Source: Pseudomonas sputi
GTDB taxonomy: Bacteria > Pseudomonadota > Gammaproteobacteria > Pseudomonadales > Pseudomonadaceae
Direction of reading: 5' to 3'
Assembly (NCBI RefSeq): GCF_021603585.1
Contig: NZ_BQHI01000030.1
Location: 1 to 54,902 of the forward strand
DNA length: 54,902 nt
Below, piece after piece: positions 9,398 to 18,396 of the stretch. The position numbers and the translations under genes are program-made. The notes below the pieces were generated by a model. That model saw nothing but the letters and a program-made list of their open reading frames with translations. It did no database searches and was not told where the DNA came from. Within the stretch, counting starts at the first letter, position 1. Every line of letters begins with the position of its first letter.

Positions 9398-10489
9398 TCA
9401 AAGCTGACCCAGCACCGGGGTGCTCACCCGCACATCGGCGTTCTGACCACGGTGACGCAACAGGTGATCCATCAGCACGATGGCCATCATCGCCTCGGCA
9501 ATCGGCGTGGCGCGGATGCCCACGCACGGATCGTGGCGGCCCTTGGTGATCACGTCGACCGGATTGCCATCGATGTCGATCGAGCGACCCGGGGTGGTGA
9601 TGCTCGAGGTCGGCTTCAAGGCCAGGTGCGCGACGATCGGCTGACCCGAAGAGATCCCGCCGAGGATGCCGCCAGCGTTGTTGCTGAGGAAACCTTCGGG
9701 CGTCAGCTCGTCGCGGTGTTCGGTGCCGCGCTGGGCGACGCAGGCAAAACCGGCGCCGATTTCCACGCCTTTGACCGCGTTGATGCTCATCAGCGCATGG
9801 GCCAGTTCGGCATCGAGACGGTCGAAGATCGGCTCGCCCAGGCCCGGCATCACGCCTTCGGCAACCACGGTGATCTTCGCCCCGACGGAGTCCTGATCGC
9901 GGCGCAACTGATCCATGTAGGCTTCCAGCTCCGGCACTTTGTCCGGATCCGGGCTGAAGAAAGCATTCTGCTCGACCGACTCCCAGGTCTTGAACGGGAT
10001 TTCGATCGGCCCGAGCTGGCTCATGTAGCCGCGAATGACGATGCCCTGACTGGCCAGGTATTTCTTGGCGATGGCGCCGGCCGCGACGCGCATGGCGGTT
10101 TCCCGCGCGGAGCTGCGACCGCCGCCGCGGTAATCGCGCTCACCGTATTTGTGGTGGTAGGTGTAGTCGGCGTGGGCCGGGCGGAACAGGTCCTTGATCG
10201 CCGAGTAGTCCTTGGACTTCTGGTCGGTGTTGCGGATCAGCAAGCCGATGGAGCAGCCCGTGGTGCGACCCTCGAACACGCCGGAGAGGATTTCGACTTC
10301 GTCGGCTTCCTGGCGCTGGGTGGTGTGGCGGCTGGTGCCCGGCTTGCGACGGTCGAGGTCGCGTTGCAGGTCCTCAAGGGAAATCTCCAGGCCCGGCGGG
10401 CAGCCGTCAACAATGGCGACCAACGCCGGACCATGGCTTTCGCCCGCGGTGGTGACAGTGAACAGCTTGCCGTAGGTATTGCCGGACAT
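9398..10489 (-). CDS. aroC: Chorismate synthase
   Basis: A 363-residue cytosolic FMN-dependent enzyme that converts 5-enolpyruvylshikimate-3-phosphate to chorismate, the last shared step of aromatic synthesis. Signature stretches include [18 protein letters not shown] near the N-terminus, [20 protein letters not shown] in the middle and [19 protein letters not shown] near the end. Length is typical. The ATG at 10489 has GGAG upstream. First recognised gene of the leftward operon that continues into the MFS and mtn genes. Confidence 0.97.
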   Translation of the reverse strand: MSGNTYGKLFTVTTAGESHGPALVAIVDGCPPGLEISLEDLQRDLDRRKPGTSRHTTQRQEADEVEILSGVFEGRTTGCSIGLLIRNTDQKSKDYSAIKDLFRPAHADYTYHHKYGERDYRGGGRSSARETAMRVAAGAIAKKYLASQGIVIRGYMSQLGPIEIPFKTWESVEQNAFFSPDPDKVPELEAYMDQLRRDQDSVGAKITVVAEGVMPGLGEPIFDRLDAELAHALMSINAVKGVEIGAGFACVAQRGTEHRDELTPEGFLSNNAGGILGGISSGQPIVAHLALKPTSSITTPGRSIDIDGNPVDVITKGRHDPCVGIRATPIAEAMMAIVLMDHLLRHRGQNADVRVSTPVLGQL

Positions 10490-10619
10490 GCAGGACGCTC
10501 CGTGATATCGAACCCAAATTCGTGATGCGCGCCAGTATACGCAGGCTAACCGAGTAGTTCATCCTCGAACCTTAGCGGTGTGGGTGAGTCCAACCGACAC
10601 CTTGGCAAATGATGGCGTG

Positions 10620-11573
10620 ATGATGCTGCGAGTTTTGATCTTGAGCCTTTCCCTGTTTACCGGCTTTGTCCAGGCGACTGTCCTGCAACGTCCGGTCACG
10701 TTGACCACCGACAACGGCGAACTTTTCGGCTCGCTGTTGTTGCCAAAATCCGACAACCCCGTGCCGGTTGTCCTGATGCTTTCCGGCTCGGGTCCTACCG
10801 ATCGTGACGGAAACAACCCCGACGGCGGGCGCAATGACAGCCTCAAGCGACTGGCCTGGGTGCTGGCCAAACACAATGTCGCCAGTGTGCGTTTCGACAA
10901 GCGCGGCGTGGCCGCCAGCCTGGCGGCCACGCCGGACGAGCGAAACCTGTCGGTGGAAGCCTATGTGGCGGATGCCGTGGCCTGGGGTCAGAAGCTGAAA
11001 GCCGATCCGCGCTTCGGTCCGTTGATCCTGCTCGGCCATAGTGAAGGCGCACTGATTGCCAGCCTCGCGGCTCCAAAGATCGATGCGGCTGCGGTCATTT
11101 CGCTCTCCGGCACGGCCCGACCGATCGATCAGGTACTGCGCCGGCAACTGGCCCGCAGCCTCCCTCCTCCTTTGATGCTGCGCAGCAATGAACTGCTCGA
11201 CAGTCTCAAGGCCGGGCGCACCGACGACAATGTGCCGGCGCCGTTGCAGGTGATTTTCCGTCCGAGTGTGCAGCCGTACCTGATTTCGCTGTTCCGTCAG
11301 GACCCGGCGGCAGCCTTCGCCCAGCTGAAAATGCCGGCGCTGATCGTGCAAGGCAGCAACGACATTCAAGTCCAGGTCGATGATGCGAAATTGCTCAAGG
11401 CTGCCAAACCGGACGCGCAACTGGCGCTGATCGAGGGCATGAACCACGTCTTGCGCATCGTGCCAAACGACCTGAAGCGGCAACTGGCCTCCTACAAGGA
11501 CCCGAATTTGCCGCTGGCGGCGGAACTGGGGACACGCGTCCTTGAGTTTATTGACGGAATTCGCACCCGTTGA
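10620..11573 (+). CDS. Secreted alpha/beta hydrolase
   Basis: A 317-residue protein with a hydrophobic N-terminal export signal (MMLRVLILSLSLFTGFVQA, cleavage likely near residue 19). It then has an alpha/beta-hydrolase fold: oxyanion region LMLSGSGPTDRDGNNP, nucleophile elbow LLGHSEGALIA, and a late LIEGMNHVLR with the catalytic His. Probably a periplasmic esterase or peptidase of the YjfP/acyl-CoA thioesterase-like group; substrate unknown. The start is uncertain: the frame is open from a GTG at 10578, and the ATG pair at 10620/10623 is chosen because the signal peptide begins there; no clear Shine-Dalgarno decides it. Confidence 0.82.
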   Translation: MMLRVLILSLSLFTGFVQATVLQRPVTLTTDNGELFGSLLLPKSDNPVPVVLMLSGSGPTDRDGNNPDGGRNDSLKRLAWVLAKHNVASVRFDKRGVAASLAATPDERNLSVEAYVADAVAWGQKLKADPRFGPLILLGHSEGALIASLAAPKIDAAAVISLSGTARPIDQVLRRQLARSLPPPLMLRSNELLDSLKAGRTDDNVPAPLQVIFRPSVQPYLISLFRQDPAAAFAQLKMPALIVQGSNDIQVQVDDAKLLKAAKPDAQLALIEGMNHVLRIVPNDLKRQLASYKDPNLPLAAELGTRVLEFIDGIRTR

Positions 11574-11621
11574 ACTCTTTTTGCCCTCTAGTCTTGTAGA
11601 AAACGGCCGATAAGCCTTTGT

Positions 11622-11641
11622 CGCCAGCGTACTGGCTGGCG
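11622..11641. terminator. Hairpin between the hydrolase and the next gene
   Basis: A 7-bp perfect stem (CGCCAGC / GCTGGCG) with a 6-base loop, about 50 bases after the hydrolase stop and 30 before the next start. It has no T-tract, so it is only a possible weak terminator or leader hairpin. Confidence 0.3.
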
Positions 11642-11670
11642 GCAAGCAGCTTGGACAGGATCTCGCCGTT

Positions 11671-12462
11671 ATGACCGATACCCAGACTTCACCCGACACC
11701 ACCGCTGAAAAAGACACACCGCCAGCGGTCGAGCTGCCCTGGGCGGATGTCCACGTCGAGCACCACAAGATGCTCCGCCTGGCGCCGTTGCAGACCGACC
11801 GCACCACCGGCGGACGGCCGCTGCGCTTCGTCGAATTCGGTTACGCCGAGCGCAACAGTAAAGAACACAGCCTGATGCGCATGGCGATCAAGTTGCCTGC
11901 CCAGCGCGTGCGTAAAGAACAGAATCACCTGGATGTGTGGGTCGATCACACGACCAAACGCGTGCATTTCGGCCCGGACAGCGGTTTGCAGATCGAACCG
12001 CTGAACCGTGGCATCGGCCGCTTCATGGCCGCCCAAGGCATCAACTGGGCAAAAAAGCGCTGGCCCGCCTACACCGTCGACGGCATGGACCTGAACAACA
12101 AGGACGCGCTGAACGAAGACACTCGCCTGCGCCGCGATCATTTTTTGCGGGTGCATGGCTTTGATGTGGTGTACGCCGACGCCCAGCATTTGAAGGGCAG
12201 CGTCAAAGAAGTGAAGGTTGGAGACCTGCTTGGCGACTGGAACAGCGAAAAGCTGCAGATCGTCGAAATTCTCGAAGCTGCGCAGATGTTGCAACAGGCC
12301 GAGCAGAATCTGGCCGAGCAGGAAGTGAAGCTGAAGAAACAGGAAGACAAAGTCAGCAAGTTCAAGCGCGAAGACGCCGGGTTGCGGTTCACCATTACTT
12401 GCCTGGTGGCGTTTGCGGTGTTTCAGGCCGGGTTGCTGATCTGGATTGCGACGCACCGCTGA
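11671..12462 (+). CDS. Hypothetical tail-anchored-like membrane protein
   Basis: A 263-residue protein without an N-terminal signal. After a low-complexity acidic start (residues 1-25) comes a mixed alpha/beta region. A charged coiled coil follows (about residues 205-235, QAEQNLAEQEVKLKKQEDKV), and the protein ends in a single hydrophobic helix (about 240-260, FTITCLVAFAVFQAGLLIWI) with a short basic tail. This suggests C-terminal anchoring in the inner membrane with a cytoplasmic head. No named family recognised. AGGA lies upstream of the ATG. A degenerate intergenic palindrome follows its stop. Confidence 0.75.
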   Translation: MTDTQTSPDTTAEKDTPPAVELPWADVHVEHHKMLRLAPLQTDRTTGGRPLRFVEFGYAERNSKEHSLMRMAIKLPAQRVRKEQNHLDVWVDHTTKRVHFGPDSGLQIEPLNRGIGRFMAAQGINWAKKRWPAYTVDGMDLNNKDALNEDTRLRRDHFLRVHGFDVVYADAQHLKGSVKEVKVGDLLGDWNSEKLQIVEILEAAQMLQQAEQNLAEQEVKLKKQEDKVSKFKREDAGLRFTITCLVAFAVFQAGLLIWIATHR

Positions 12463-12465
12463 CTG

Positions 12466-12549
12466 ATCGATCCCAGGCTCTGCGTTCAGCCTGAGGTGGG
12501 GCGCGGAGCGTCCCGGCTGCATTCCCACGCAGAGCGTGGGAACGATCAG
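12466..12549. repeat. Degenerate copy of an intergenic palindromic repeat
   Basis: The right end (CGCAGAGCGTGGGAACGATC) is identical to the right end of the element at 25615-25737, and the middle shares GCGGAGCGTCC. The left end is diverged. It fills the gap between two convergent genes and could act as a terminator for both. Confidence 0.7.
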
Positions 12550-12555
12550 AGCAAT

Positions 12556-13464
12556 TTAGACGCGGGAAGCGAACAGCGCCTGATGATCGCGGCACTGTTC
12601 GGCGGTCAGCATGAACACGCCATGTCCGCCACGCTGGAACTCCAGCCAGGCGAAATCGACTTCCGGATACAGCGCCTCGACGTGTACCTGGCTGTTGCCC
12701 ACCTCGACAATCAGCAAACCTTTCTCGGTCAGGTGATCCGCCGCTTCGGCGAGCATTCGGCGTACCAGGTTCAAACCGTCATCGCCGCAAGCCAGACCCA
12801 GCTCCGGCTCGTGCTGGTATTCGTCTGGCATGTCAGCGAAATCTTCCGCATCGACGTAGGGCGGGTTCGACACGATCAGGTCGAAACGTTGACCCGGCAA
12901 ACCGTCGAAACCATCGCCCTGCACGGTGAACACCCGCTCATCGACGCCATGACGTTCGATGTTCTGGTTCGCCACTTCCAGCGCTTCGAACGACAGATCC
13001 GCCAGCACCACCTCAGCGTTCTGGAACTCGTAGGCGCACGCGATGCCGATGCAGCCGGAGCCGGTGCACAGGTCGAGAATTCGCACCGGCTCGTCGCCGA
13101 TCCACGGGGCAAACCGGTTTTCGATCAGCTCGCCAATCGGTGAACGCGGGATCAGCACGCGCTCATCGACGATGAACGACATGCCGCAGAACCAGGCTTC
13201 GCCCAGCAGGTAAGCGGTCGGAATGCGCTCTTCGATGCGGCGCTTGAGCAGGCGCTGAAGATTGACCAGTTCATCGTCTTCCAGTGCGCAATCGAGGTAG
13301 CTGTCGGCAATTTCCCATGGCAGGTGCAAGGCGCCAAGCACGAGCTGCCGGGCTTCGTCCCAGGCATTGTCGGTGCCATGGCCGAAAAACAGATCCTCCC
13401 CATGGAAGCGGCTGACGGCCCAACGGATGTGGTCGCGCAGGGTACGAAGTCGGGAAGTGATCAC
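12556..13464 (-). CDS. prmB: 50S ribosomal protein L3 glutamine methyltransferase
   Basis: A 302-residue SAM-dependent methyltransferase. PrmB methylates a glutamine side-chain amide of ribosomal protein L3; its close relative PrmC acts on release factors. The SAM-binding [16 protein letters not shown] motif (about residue 130) and the catalytic VSNPPYVD motif (about residue 200) are clear. The longer N-terminal helical domain and the residues around NPPY favour PrmB over PrmC. The start is GTG at 13462-13464 with GGAG nine bases upstream. Monocistronic here. Confidence 0.92.
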   Translation of the reverse strand: MITSRLRTLRDHIRWAVSRFHGEDLFFGHGTDNAWDEARQLVLGALHLPWEIADSYLDCALEDDELVNLQRLLKRRIEERIPTAYLLGEAWFCGMSFIVDERVLIPRSPIGELIENRFAPWIGDEPVRILDLCTGSGCIGIACAYEFQNAEVVLADLSFEALEVANQNIERHGVDERVFTVQGDGFDGLPGQRFDLIVSNPPYVDAEDFADMPDEYQHEPELGLACGDDGLNLVRRMLAEAADHLTEKGLLIVEVGNSQVHVEALYPEVDFAWLEFQRGGHGVFMLTAEQCRDHQALFASRV

Positions 13465-13703
13465 GGGGCAGAACTCCAGAAAAAACGACTGGCGATTCTA
13501 GCAGCCAAAACGCGCCACGACGACGCAGGAAAAACTCCGAGGCGACGGTAGGACTCTTCCGATTTTCTCTTCAGCTATTGAACAGATCGTGTAACTTGAC
13601 AAGGCTGCAGGCCAGCAACGACGGTGCCTACGATGGTAGCGATTCACAGAACCGCTCAGCCAGAGGACAATGTCGCAAAAGCCCCACCCGAAGGAGCCCC
13701 AGA

Positions 13704-14294
13704 ATGTCCGTTCCAAAAACGATGTTTCAACTCAGCGGTCGCGGTTACGCAGCGGCCACGTTGAGCCATGCCACCGTGGTCATCATCGATGCCCAGAAAG
13801 AGTACCTCAGCGGCCCGCTGGCCCTGAGCGGCATGGACGCGGCTGTCGCGAACATCAAGCAACTGGTTGCCGCCGCCCGCACAGCCGGCCGACCGATCGT
13901 GCACGTGCGTCACCTCGGCACCGTCGGCGGTCTGTTCGACCCGCAGGGCGAACGCGGCGAGTTCATCCCCGGCCTGGAACCCCAGGGCGATGAAACCATC
14001 ATCGGCAAGTTGCTGCCGAGCGCTTTCCACGGCACCGAACTCTACGATCGCCTGCAAACCATCGGCTCGCTGGACCTGATCGTCTGCGGTTTCATGAGCC
14101 ACTCCAGCGTCAGCACTACCGTACGCGCGGCGAAGAACCTGGGCTTCCGCTGCACCCTGGTCGAAGACGCCTGCGCCACCCGCGATCTGCCGTTCAAGGG
14201 CCGCGTGCTCAGCGCCGAGCAGGTGCAGGAAGCGGAAATGGCGATCATGGCCGACAACTTCGCCACTCTCGCGCTGACCCAGGATCTGATCTGA
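13704..14294 (+). CDS. Isochorismatase-fold hydrolase with Ser in place of the usual Cys
   Basis: A 196-residue cytosolic protein of the cysteine hydrolase/isochorismatase superfamily. Catalytic Asp29 (VVIIDAQKEY) and Lys102 (IIGKLLPSAF) are present. The motif that normally reads G-x-x-T-x-x-C-V here reads GFMSHSSVSTTVRAA, so the nucleophile position (Ser135) is serine, and Ser132 sits at the usual Thr position. Whether it uses Ser, acts without a covalent intermediate as isochorismatases do, or is inactive cannot be told. The start at 13704 is preferred (AGGAG lies upstream); the frame is open to 13578. It is followed by a hairpin at 14303-14331. Confidence 0.85.
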   Translation: MSVPKTMFQLSGRGYAAATLSHATVVIIDAQKEYLSGPLALSGMDAAVANIKQLVAAARTAGRPIVHVRHLGTVGGLFDPQGERGEFIPGLEPQGDETIIGKLLPSAFHGTELYDRLQTIGSLDLIVCGFMSHSSVSTTVRAAKNLGFRCTLVEDACATRDLPFKGRVLSAEQVQEAEMAIMADNFATLALTQDLI

Positions 14295-14302
14295 TCGACC
14301 GT

Positions 14303-14331
14303 AAATGAGCGGCTCGGCCCGCCGCTCATCT
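14303..14331 (+). terminator. Candidate terminator hairpin
   Basis: A 9-bp perfect stem (ATGAGCGGC / GCCGCTCAT) with a 7-base loop, immediately after the hydrolase stop. No T-run follows, so it is a weak call. Confidence 0.45.
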
Positions 14332-14425
14332 GCAAAAGCCTCGCATTTGCTTCAATTACCCTAGCCTCAGGAACAACCCGGTCAACTCCCGGTCGAAGGG
14401 CCGATACCCATTGAGGAAGGTCGGA

Positions 14426-14746
14426 ATGAAGTTATCCGATGGATTTGACGCACGCCGCTTGCGGCCCAAAGGCCAAAGCAACTGGCGATTTCGATTCGGC
14501 GCGGCGATCGCGGCCATTCTGGCGACGTTCGGCGTGCTGCTGGCGATGGCCGGGGTCGCCAGCCTGCTGGGGCGCCCGCCAGCGCTCGGCGACCTGAACG
14601 CAACCCCGCTCGGCTCGGCGATCATTCTCGCAGTGGGCCTGCTGTTCCTGTATTTCGGCGTGGCCCTGTGGCGTCGTTGCCGGCGTCGCGCGCGGCAATC
14701 GCGGGAGCTGAACATGTCCCCGCACCTGATGAAAAAACACGATTGA
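14426..14746 (+). CDS. Small two-helix membrane protein
   Basis: A 106-residue protein with a basic N-terminus (DGFDARRLRPKGQSNWRFR), two hydrophobic helices (about residues 28-50 and 67-84) and a basic C-terminal tail rich in Arg. By the positive-inside rule both ends face the cytoplasm. Family not recognised. The ATG at 14426 follows GAGGAAGG, which selects it over the in-frame start at 14411. An intrinsic terminator follows. Confidence 0.7.
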   Translation: MKLSDGFDARRLRPKGQSNWRFRFGAAIAAILATFGVLLAMAGVASLLGRPPALGDLNATPLGSAIILAVGLLFLYFGVALWRRCRRRARQSRELNMSPHLMKKHD

Positions 14747-14750
14747 ATCG

Positions 14751-14780
14751 ACGGCCTGGCTTTTTGCCGGGCCGTTTTGT
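14751..14780 (+). terminator. Intrinsic terminator
   Basis: Stem ACGGCCTGGC / GCCGGGCCGT with a TTTTT loop followed by TTTTG, just after the small membrane protein gene and 40 bases before the Smr gene. Confidence 0.75.
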
Positions 14781-14820
14781 GTCTGTTTGGGTAAACTGGC
14801 CGCCCTTCGCGGAGGCTGAC

Positions 14821-15378
14821 ATGCAAGACGACGATTTTTCCCTGTTCAAAAGTGCGATCCAAGGCGTCAAGCCGATCAAGCACGACCGCGCCGACACCGG
14901 CAAACCCAAGGCTGACCGCGCACAGATCGCCAAGCTGCGCCAGTCCGCCACCGTGCGCACCGACACCACGACCGTTGACGGCCTGTCCGATCAGTTCGTG
15001 ATTGACGTCGGCCCCGAAGACGAGCTGATGTGGGCCCGTGACGGCGTGCAGGAAAGCCAGATGCGCAAGCTCAAGATCGGGCAGATTCCATTCGAAGGCA
15101 GCCTTGACCTGCACGGCATGAGCGTCGAAAAGGCCCGCGAAACCCTCTGGGCGTTTCTCGCCGAAGCCACCAAATTCGAAATCCGCTGCGTGCGCGTCAC
15201 CCACGGCAAGGCTGTGCGTCTGGAGGGCAAGCGACCGATGATCAAAAGCCACGTCAACACCTGGCTGCGCCAGCATGCGCAAGTGCTGGGTTTCTGCTCG
15301 TGCCAGGCGAAACATGGCGGCGCCGGCGCGGTTTACGTGATGCTCAAACGCACCATGATGGAAGGTCGCGACGAATAA
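14821..15378 (+). CDS. Smr-domain DNA endonuclease/RNA-binding family protein
   Basis: A 185-residue soluble protein. The C-terminal Smr domain (about residues 95-180) has the [15 protein letters not shown] motif, the RVTHGK motif and the KRTMMEGR tail, as in the YdaL/SmrA-type stand-alone Smr proteins. Some members nick DNA or cleave RNA at stalled ribosomes. The N-terminal part (acidic and basic clusters) is typical of the gammaproteobacterial proteins. The start MQDDDFSLF at 14821 is chosen because homology begins there and the frame upstream overlaps the previous gene. It lies 77 bases before folE and may share its transcript. Confidence 0.88.
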   Translation: MQDDDFSLFKSAIQGVKPIKHDRADTGKPKADRAQIAKLRQSATVRTDTTTVDGLSDQFVIDVGPEDELMWARDGVQESQMRKLKIGQIPFEGSLDLHGMSVEKARETLWAFLAEATKFEIRCVRVTHGKAVRLEGKRPMIKSHVNTWLRQHAQVLGFCSCQAKHGGAGAVYVMLKRTMMEGRDE

Positions 15379-15455
15379 ACCCGTCACACCGAACTTGCAG
15401 GGTCGTGTCCGCCACCGTACCCTTGCCCTTTGCGAAAATCCCCACAGGTAGTTTC

Positions 15456-16001
15456 ATGTCCCTGGAACAGAATTACACCGCGATTCTCGGCCAATTGGGC
15501 GAGGACGTCTCCCGCGAGGGCCTGCTCGACACGCCAAAGCGTGCCGCCAAAGCCATGCAGTACCTCTGCCGCGGTTATGAACAGACGCTCGAAGAGGTCA
15601 CCAATGGTGCCCTGTTCAGCTCCGACAACAGCGAAATGGTGCTGGTCAAGGACATCGAGCTCTACTCGTTGTGCGAACACCACCTGCTGCCGTTCATCGG
15701 CAAGGCCCACGTCGCGTACATCCCGAGCGGCAAAGTGCTGGGCCTGTCGAAGGTCGCACGGATCGTCGACATGTACGCCCGCCGCCTGCAGATCCAGGAA
15801 AACCTGAGCCGCCAGATCGCCGATGCGGTCCAGCAGGTCACCGGCGCGCTGGGCGTGGCCGTGGTGATCGAGGCCAAGCACATGTGCATGATGATGCGCG
15901 GTGTCGAGAAACAGAATTCGTCGATGATCACCTCGGTGATGCTCGGTGAGTTCCGTGAAAACGCGGCGACTCGCAGCGAGTTTCTCAGCCTGATCAAGTA
16001 A
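15456..16001 (+). CDS. folE: GTP cyclohydrolase I
   Basis: A 181-residue cytosolic homodecameric enzyme that converts GTP to 7,8-dihydroneopterin triphosphate, the first step of folate/pterin synthesis. Zinc ligands are visible at Cys73 and His76 ([10 protein letters not shown]) and Cys144 (KHMCMMMRG). The C-terminal RSEFLSLI is also typical. It is the zinc-type FolE rather than the FolE2/IB type. Start ATG at 15456 with AGGTAG upstream. Many Pseudomonas carry more than one folE copy, so this may be a paralogue. A strong terminator follows. Confidence 0.95.
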   Translation: MSLEQNYTAILGQLGEDVSREGLLDTPKRAAKAMQYLCRGYEQTLEEVTNGALFSSDNSEMVLVKDIELYSLCEHHLLPFIGKAHVAYIPSGKVLGLSKVARIVDMYARRLQIQENLSRQIADAVQQVTGALGVAVVIEAKHMCMMMRGVEKQNSSMITSVMLGEFRENAATRSEFLSLIK

Positions 16002-16011
16002 TTCGCGACAG

Positions 16012-16044
16012 AAAAAAACCGGCGTTGATCGCCGGTTTTTTTTC
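16012..16044 (+). terminator. Intrinsic terminator of folE
   Basis: Perfect AAAAAACCGGCG / CGCCGGTTTTTT-type stem with a TTGAT loop and eight T's, 11 bases after the folE stop. Confidence 0.92.
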
Positions 16045-16103
16045 GTCCGTGAAAAATCGGGTAAGCTGCGCGCCTTCTTCAATGTCCCTGTGAGGCTTGT
16101 AAC

Positions 16104-16475
16104 GTGTTCGTCAAAGCGCTTCGTGTCGGTCTCGGCCAACTGATCATCTTCGTTGATTTCCTGACCCGCCCGGGCAAGAAACAGCGCCCCGCCGCTGCCC
16201 AGGCTCAGGTTGATGCTGCCGCCAAGGACCTGACGCTGTATCAGTTCCACGCCTGCCCGTTCTGCGTGAAGACCCGCCGCAGCCTGCGCCGCCTTAATGT
16301 GCCGGTGGCCCTGAAGGATGCGAAGAACAACGAGCAGGATCGCCAGACCCTGCTGGAACAGGGCGGCAAGATCAAGGTGCCGTGCCTGCGCATTGAAGAG
16401 AACGGCCAGACCACCTGGATGTACGAGTCCAACACGATCATCGACTATCTGAACCAGCGGTTCGCCGCAGTCTGA
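16104..16475 (+). CDS. Glutaredoxin-like thioredoxin-fold protein
   Basis: A 123-residue protein. The N-terminal 25 residues are moderately hydrophobic (VKALRVGLGQLIIFVDFLTRP) and may form a membrane-associated helix. They are followed by a glutaredoxin domain with the redox motif CPFC (about residues 53-56), the cis-proline KVPCLRIEE and the C-terminal YESNTIIDYLNQRF helix. It probably exchanges disulfides with glutathione; the partner is unknown. The start is GTG at 16104 with GAGG upstream. The stop is followed by a bidirectional terminator shared with the convergent aminotransferase. Confidence 0.9.
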   Translation: MFVKALRVGLGQLIIFVDFLTRPGKKQRPAAAQAQVDAAAKDLTLYQFHACPFCVKTRRSLRRLNVPVALKDAKNNEQDRQTLLEQGGKIKVPCLRIEENGQTTWMYESNTIIDYLNQRFAAV

Positions 16476-16478
16476 ATC

Positions 16479-16509
16479 AAAAAAAACCGGCCTGATGGCC
16501 GGTTTGTTT
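16479..16509. terminator. Bidirectional terminator between glutaredoxin and aminotransferase
   Basis: Stem AAACCGGCC / GGCCGGTTT with a short loop, preceded by an A-run and followed by T's, placed between two convergent genes (stops at 16475 and 16508). Confidence 0.88.
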
Positions 16510-17674
16510 ATGCGGCCTGCGCGGCCTGGGCCTGGCGCACCACCGCCGCCAGACGTTTGAGCCCTTCGTCCAGTCGGGCCGGGTCGATGTGACTGAAGTT
16601 CAGGCGCAGATGCCCGGGGTTGCGATCCGGCTCGGGGAAGAAAGGTTCGCCCGGCATGAACGCCACATCGTTGGCCAGCGCGGTATTGAGCAACGTGCGG
16701 GTGTCCAACGGTTGCTTCAGGGTCAGCCAGAAAAACAACCCGCCCTGCGGTGTGTTCCAGTCCGCCAGATCGGCGAAGTGAGTTTCCAGTGCCGCTTGAA
16801 AGGCGTCGCGGCGCTGACGATAGAAGCCGCGCAATTCACTCAAGTGCTGCTGATATTGCTCACTGCCGATCCACTGCAACGCCTGCCACTGACCGATGCG
16901 GTTGGTGTGCAGATCCGCTGACTGCTTGAGTTTGAGCAGGTGCGGGAACAGATCCGGGCTGGCAATCAGATAACCGACACGCAGGCCCGGCAACAGGGTT
17001 TTCGACACGGTGCCGGTGTAGATCCAGCTGGACTTCTTCAGGCGCCCGGCAATCGGCTGGGCGCTGCCGCCGTCGAAGGTCAGTTCGCGATAAGGCTCGT
17101 CTTCGATCAGGATCACGCCGAATTCGTCGAGCAATGCCGCGACGGCCTCGCGCTTGGCCTCGCTGTATCGCACGGCGGACGGGTTCTGGAAGGTCGGAAT
17201 CAAATAAATGAACGCCGGGCGGTGCTGTTCCAGACGCTGGCGCAATTGCGCCAGGTTCGGTCCATCAGCCTCCAGCGGCACGGTCAGGCAATCGGCGCCG
17301 AACAGCTGGAAGATCTGCAAGGCCGCCAGATACGTTGGCGCTTCGAGCAGGATTTCGGTGCCTTTGTCGATATATAGCTTGGCCGCCAGGTCGAGGGTTT
17401 GCTGGGAACCACTGACCACCAGCACCTGACTCGACTCGCACGACAAACCCAGCGCCCTCGCCTCTGCCGCCAGCGCTTCGCGCAGTGCCGGCTCGCCTTC
17501 ACTCATGCCGTACTGGCCGAGAGACAGCGGCATGTCAGCCCACTCAACCTTCGGCAACATCGCTTCAGCCGGCAAACCGCCGGCGAACGACATGACTTCC
17601 GGGCGCTGGGCCGCGGCAAGGATTTCACGGATCAGAGAACTTTTGAGGCGCGAGACACGTTCGGAAAAAGCCAT
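16508..17674 (-). CDS. PLP-dependent aminotransferase (2-aminoadipate/aromatic type)
   Basis: A 388-residue fold-type I aminotransferase. The conserved FAGGLPAEAMLP N-terminal segment, the cofactor-binding SGSQQTLDLAAKLYID region, IEDEPYRELTF and the PLP-lysine motif TVSKTLLPGLRVGYL are visible. It resembles stand-alone homologues of the MocR aminotransferase domain (2-aminoadipate transaminase/LysN-like); there is no DNA-binding domain. Substrate not assignable. The start at 17674 is preferred; a longer frame begins with TTG at 17713. It is divergent from a MarR-type regulator only 82 bases away, which may control it. Confidence 0.9.
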   Translation of the reverse strand: MAFSERVSRLKSSLIREILAAAQRPEVMSFAGGLPAEAMLPKVEWADMPLSLGQYGMSEGEPALREALAAEARALGLSCESSQVLVVSGSQQTLDLAAKLYIDKGTEILLEAPTYLAALQIFQLFGADCLTVPLEADGPNLAQLRQRLEQHRPAFIYLIPTFQNPSAVRYSEAKREAVAALLDEFGVILIEDEPYRELTFDGGSAQPIAGRLKKSSWIYTGTVSKTLLPGLRVGYLIASPDLFPHLLKLKQSADLHTNRIGQWQALQWIGSEQYQQHLSELRGFYRQRRDAFQAALETHFADLADWNTPQGGLFFWLTLKQPLDTRTLLNTALANDVAFMPGEPFFPEPDRNPGHLRLNFSHIDPARLDEGLKRLAAVVRQAQAAQAA

Positions 17675-17756
17675 GGAAGTCACCGCTAGCGAGGCATGGG
17701 AAAAATGAGTCAAACTTGTTGACTGAAATTACGACACCCCACTCGGAAACGTCAAT

Positions 17757-18200
17757 ATGCTTGACCTTAAAAACTGCGCCAGCCAACAACAAGCCATGGA
17801 AGCGTTTTTCTTCGGTTACCAGGCGTTCACCGCCAAGGCCGACGAAATGCTCGAGCGTCGTGGGCTGTCCCGCGTGCATCAACGCATCGTGTTTTTTATC
17901 GCCCGCTATCCGAATCTGAGCGTCAAGGAGTTGCTAGCGCTGCTCGGCGTGAGCAAGCAGGCGCTGAACATGCCATTGCGCCAATTGCAGCAAATGCATC
18001 TGGTGGACAGCGTGGCGTCCGAGGCCGACAAGCGTAAACGCCTGCTGGAACTGACCGTCGAAGGTGCGAAATTTGAGCAGGCGCTGCGTCGTGAACAGGT
18101 GACATTGCTTGAACGCGTCTTTGCCGAAGCCGGCGAAACGGCGGTCAACGGATGGCTGGCGGTGAATCTGGCGCTGGGAGCCAACCGCCCGAACAAGTGA
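17757..18200 (+). CDS. MarR-family transcriptional regulator
   Basis: A 147-residue winged-helix regulator. The helix-turn-helix is visible around residues 55-80 (LSVKELLALLGVSKQALNMPLRQLQ), and the wing at SEADKRKRLLELTVEG. It carries the usual dimerising helices at both ends. MarR proteins usually repress the adjacent gene and release on ligand binding. The divergent aminotransferase is the obvious candidate target; the 82-base gap would hold both promoters. No clear Shine-Dalgarno precedes the ATG. Confidence 0.88.
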   Translation: MLDLKNCASQQQAMEAFFFGYQAFTAKADEMLERRGLSRVHQRIVFFIARYPNLSVKELLALLGVSKQALNMPLRQLQQMHLVDSVASEADKRKRLLELTVEGAKFEQALRREQVTLLERVFAEAGETAVNGWLAVNLALGANRPNK

Positions 18201-18396
18201 TATAGCTCGATCACCAGTCTTTTCGTCTACAAAACCAAAAACAATATTTGCTTTATTTGTACACAAAAGCATAATCCACTGCGTGCGAGTTCCTGACCTT
18301 ATGGTCAACAAATTCGCGTATGCCTCAAAGGGCCGCTGCCACCCCTCATGGGTCCGGCCCTGGAAATAACAATAAAACTCTTGAGGAGTACTCGCT
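18201..18396. other. Promoter and leader region of the purine permease
   Basis: About 200 bases without a gene. It contains an A+T-rich stretch around 18230-18270 with a TTGTACACAA operator-like site and, closer to the start codon, a G+C-rich hairpin with arms 18329-18335 and 18355-18361. No purine riboswitch core was recognised. Confidence 0.5.
18257..18266. promoter_or_regulatory. TTGT-NN-ACAA operator-like site, purine permease
   Basis: TTGTACACAA, about 130 bases upstream of the permease start. The same motif lies before uraH (22784) and puuE (22990). The dyad form fits a GntR/FadR-type repressor. Confidence 0.5.

Noticed and set aside
18201-18396. Purine riboswitch upstream of the purine permease
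   Set aside because: The three-way junction with conserved loop-loop bases of the purine aptamer is not visible; only unrelated hairpins were found.
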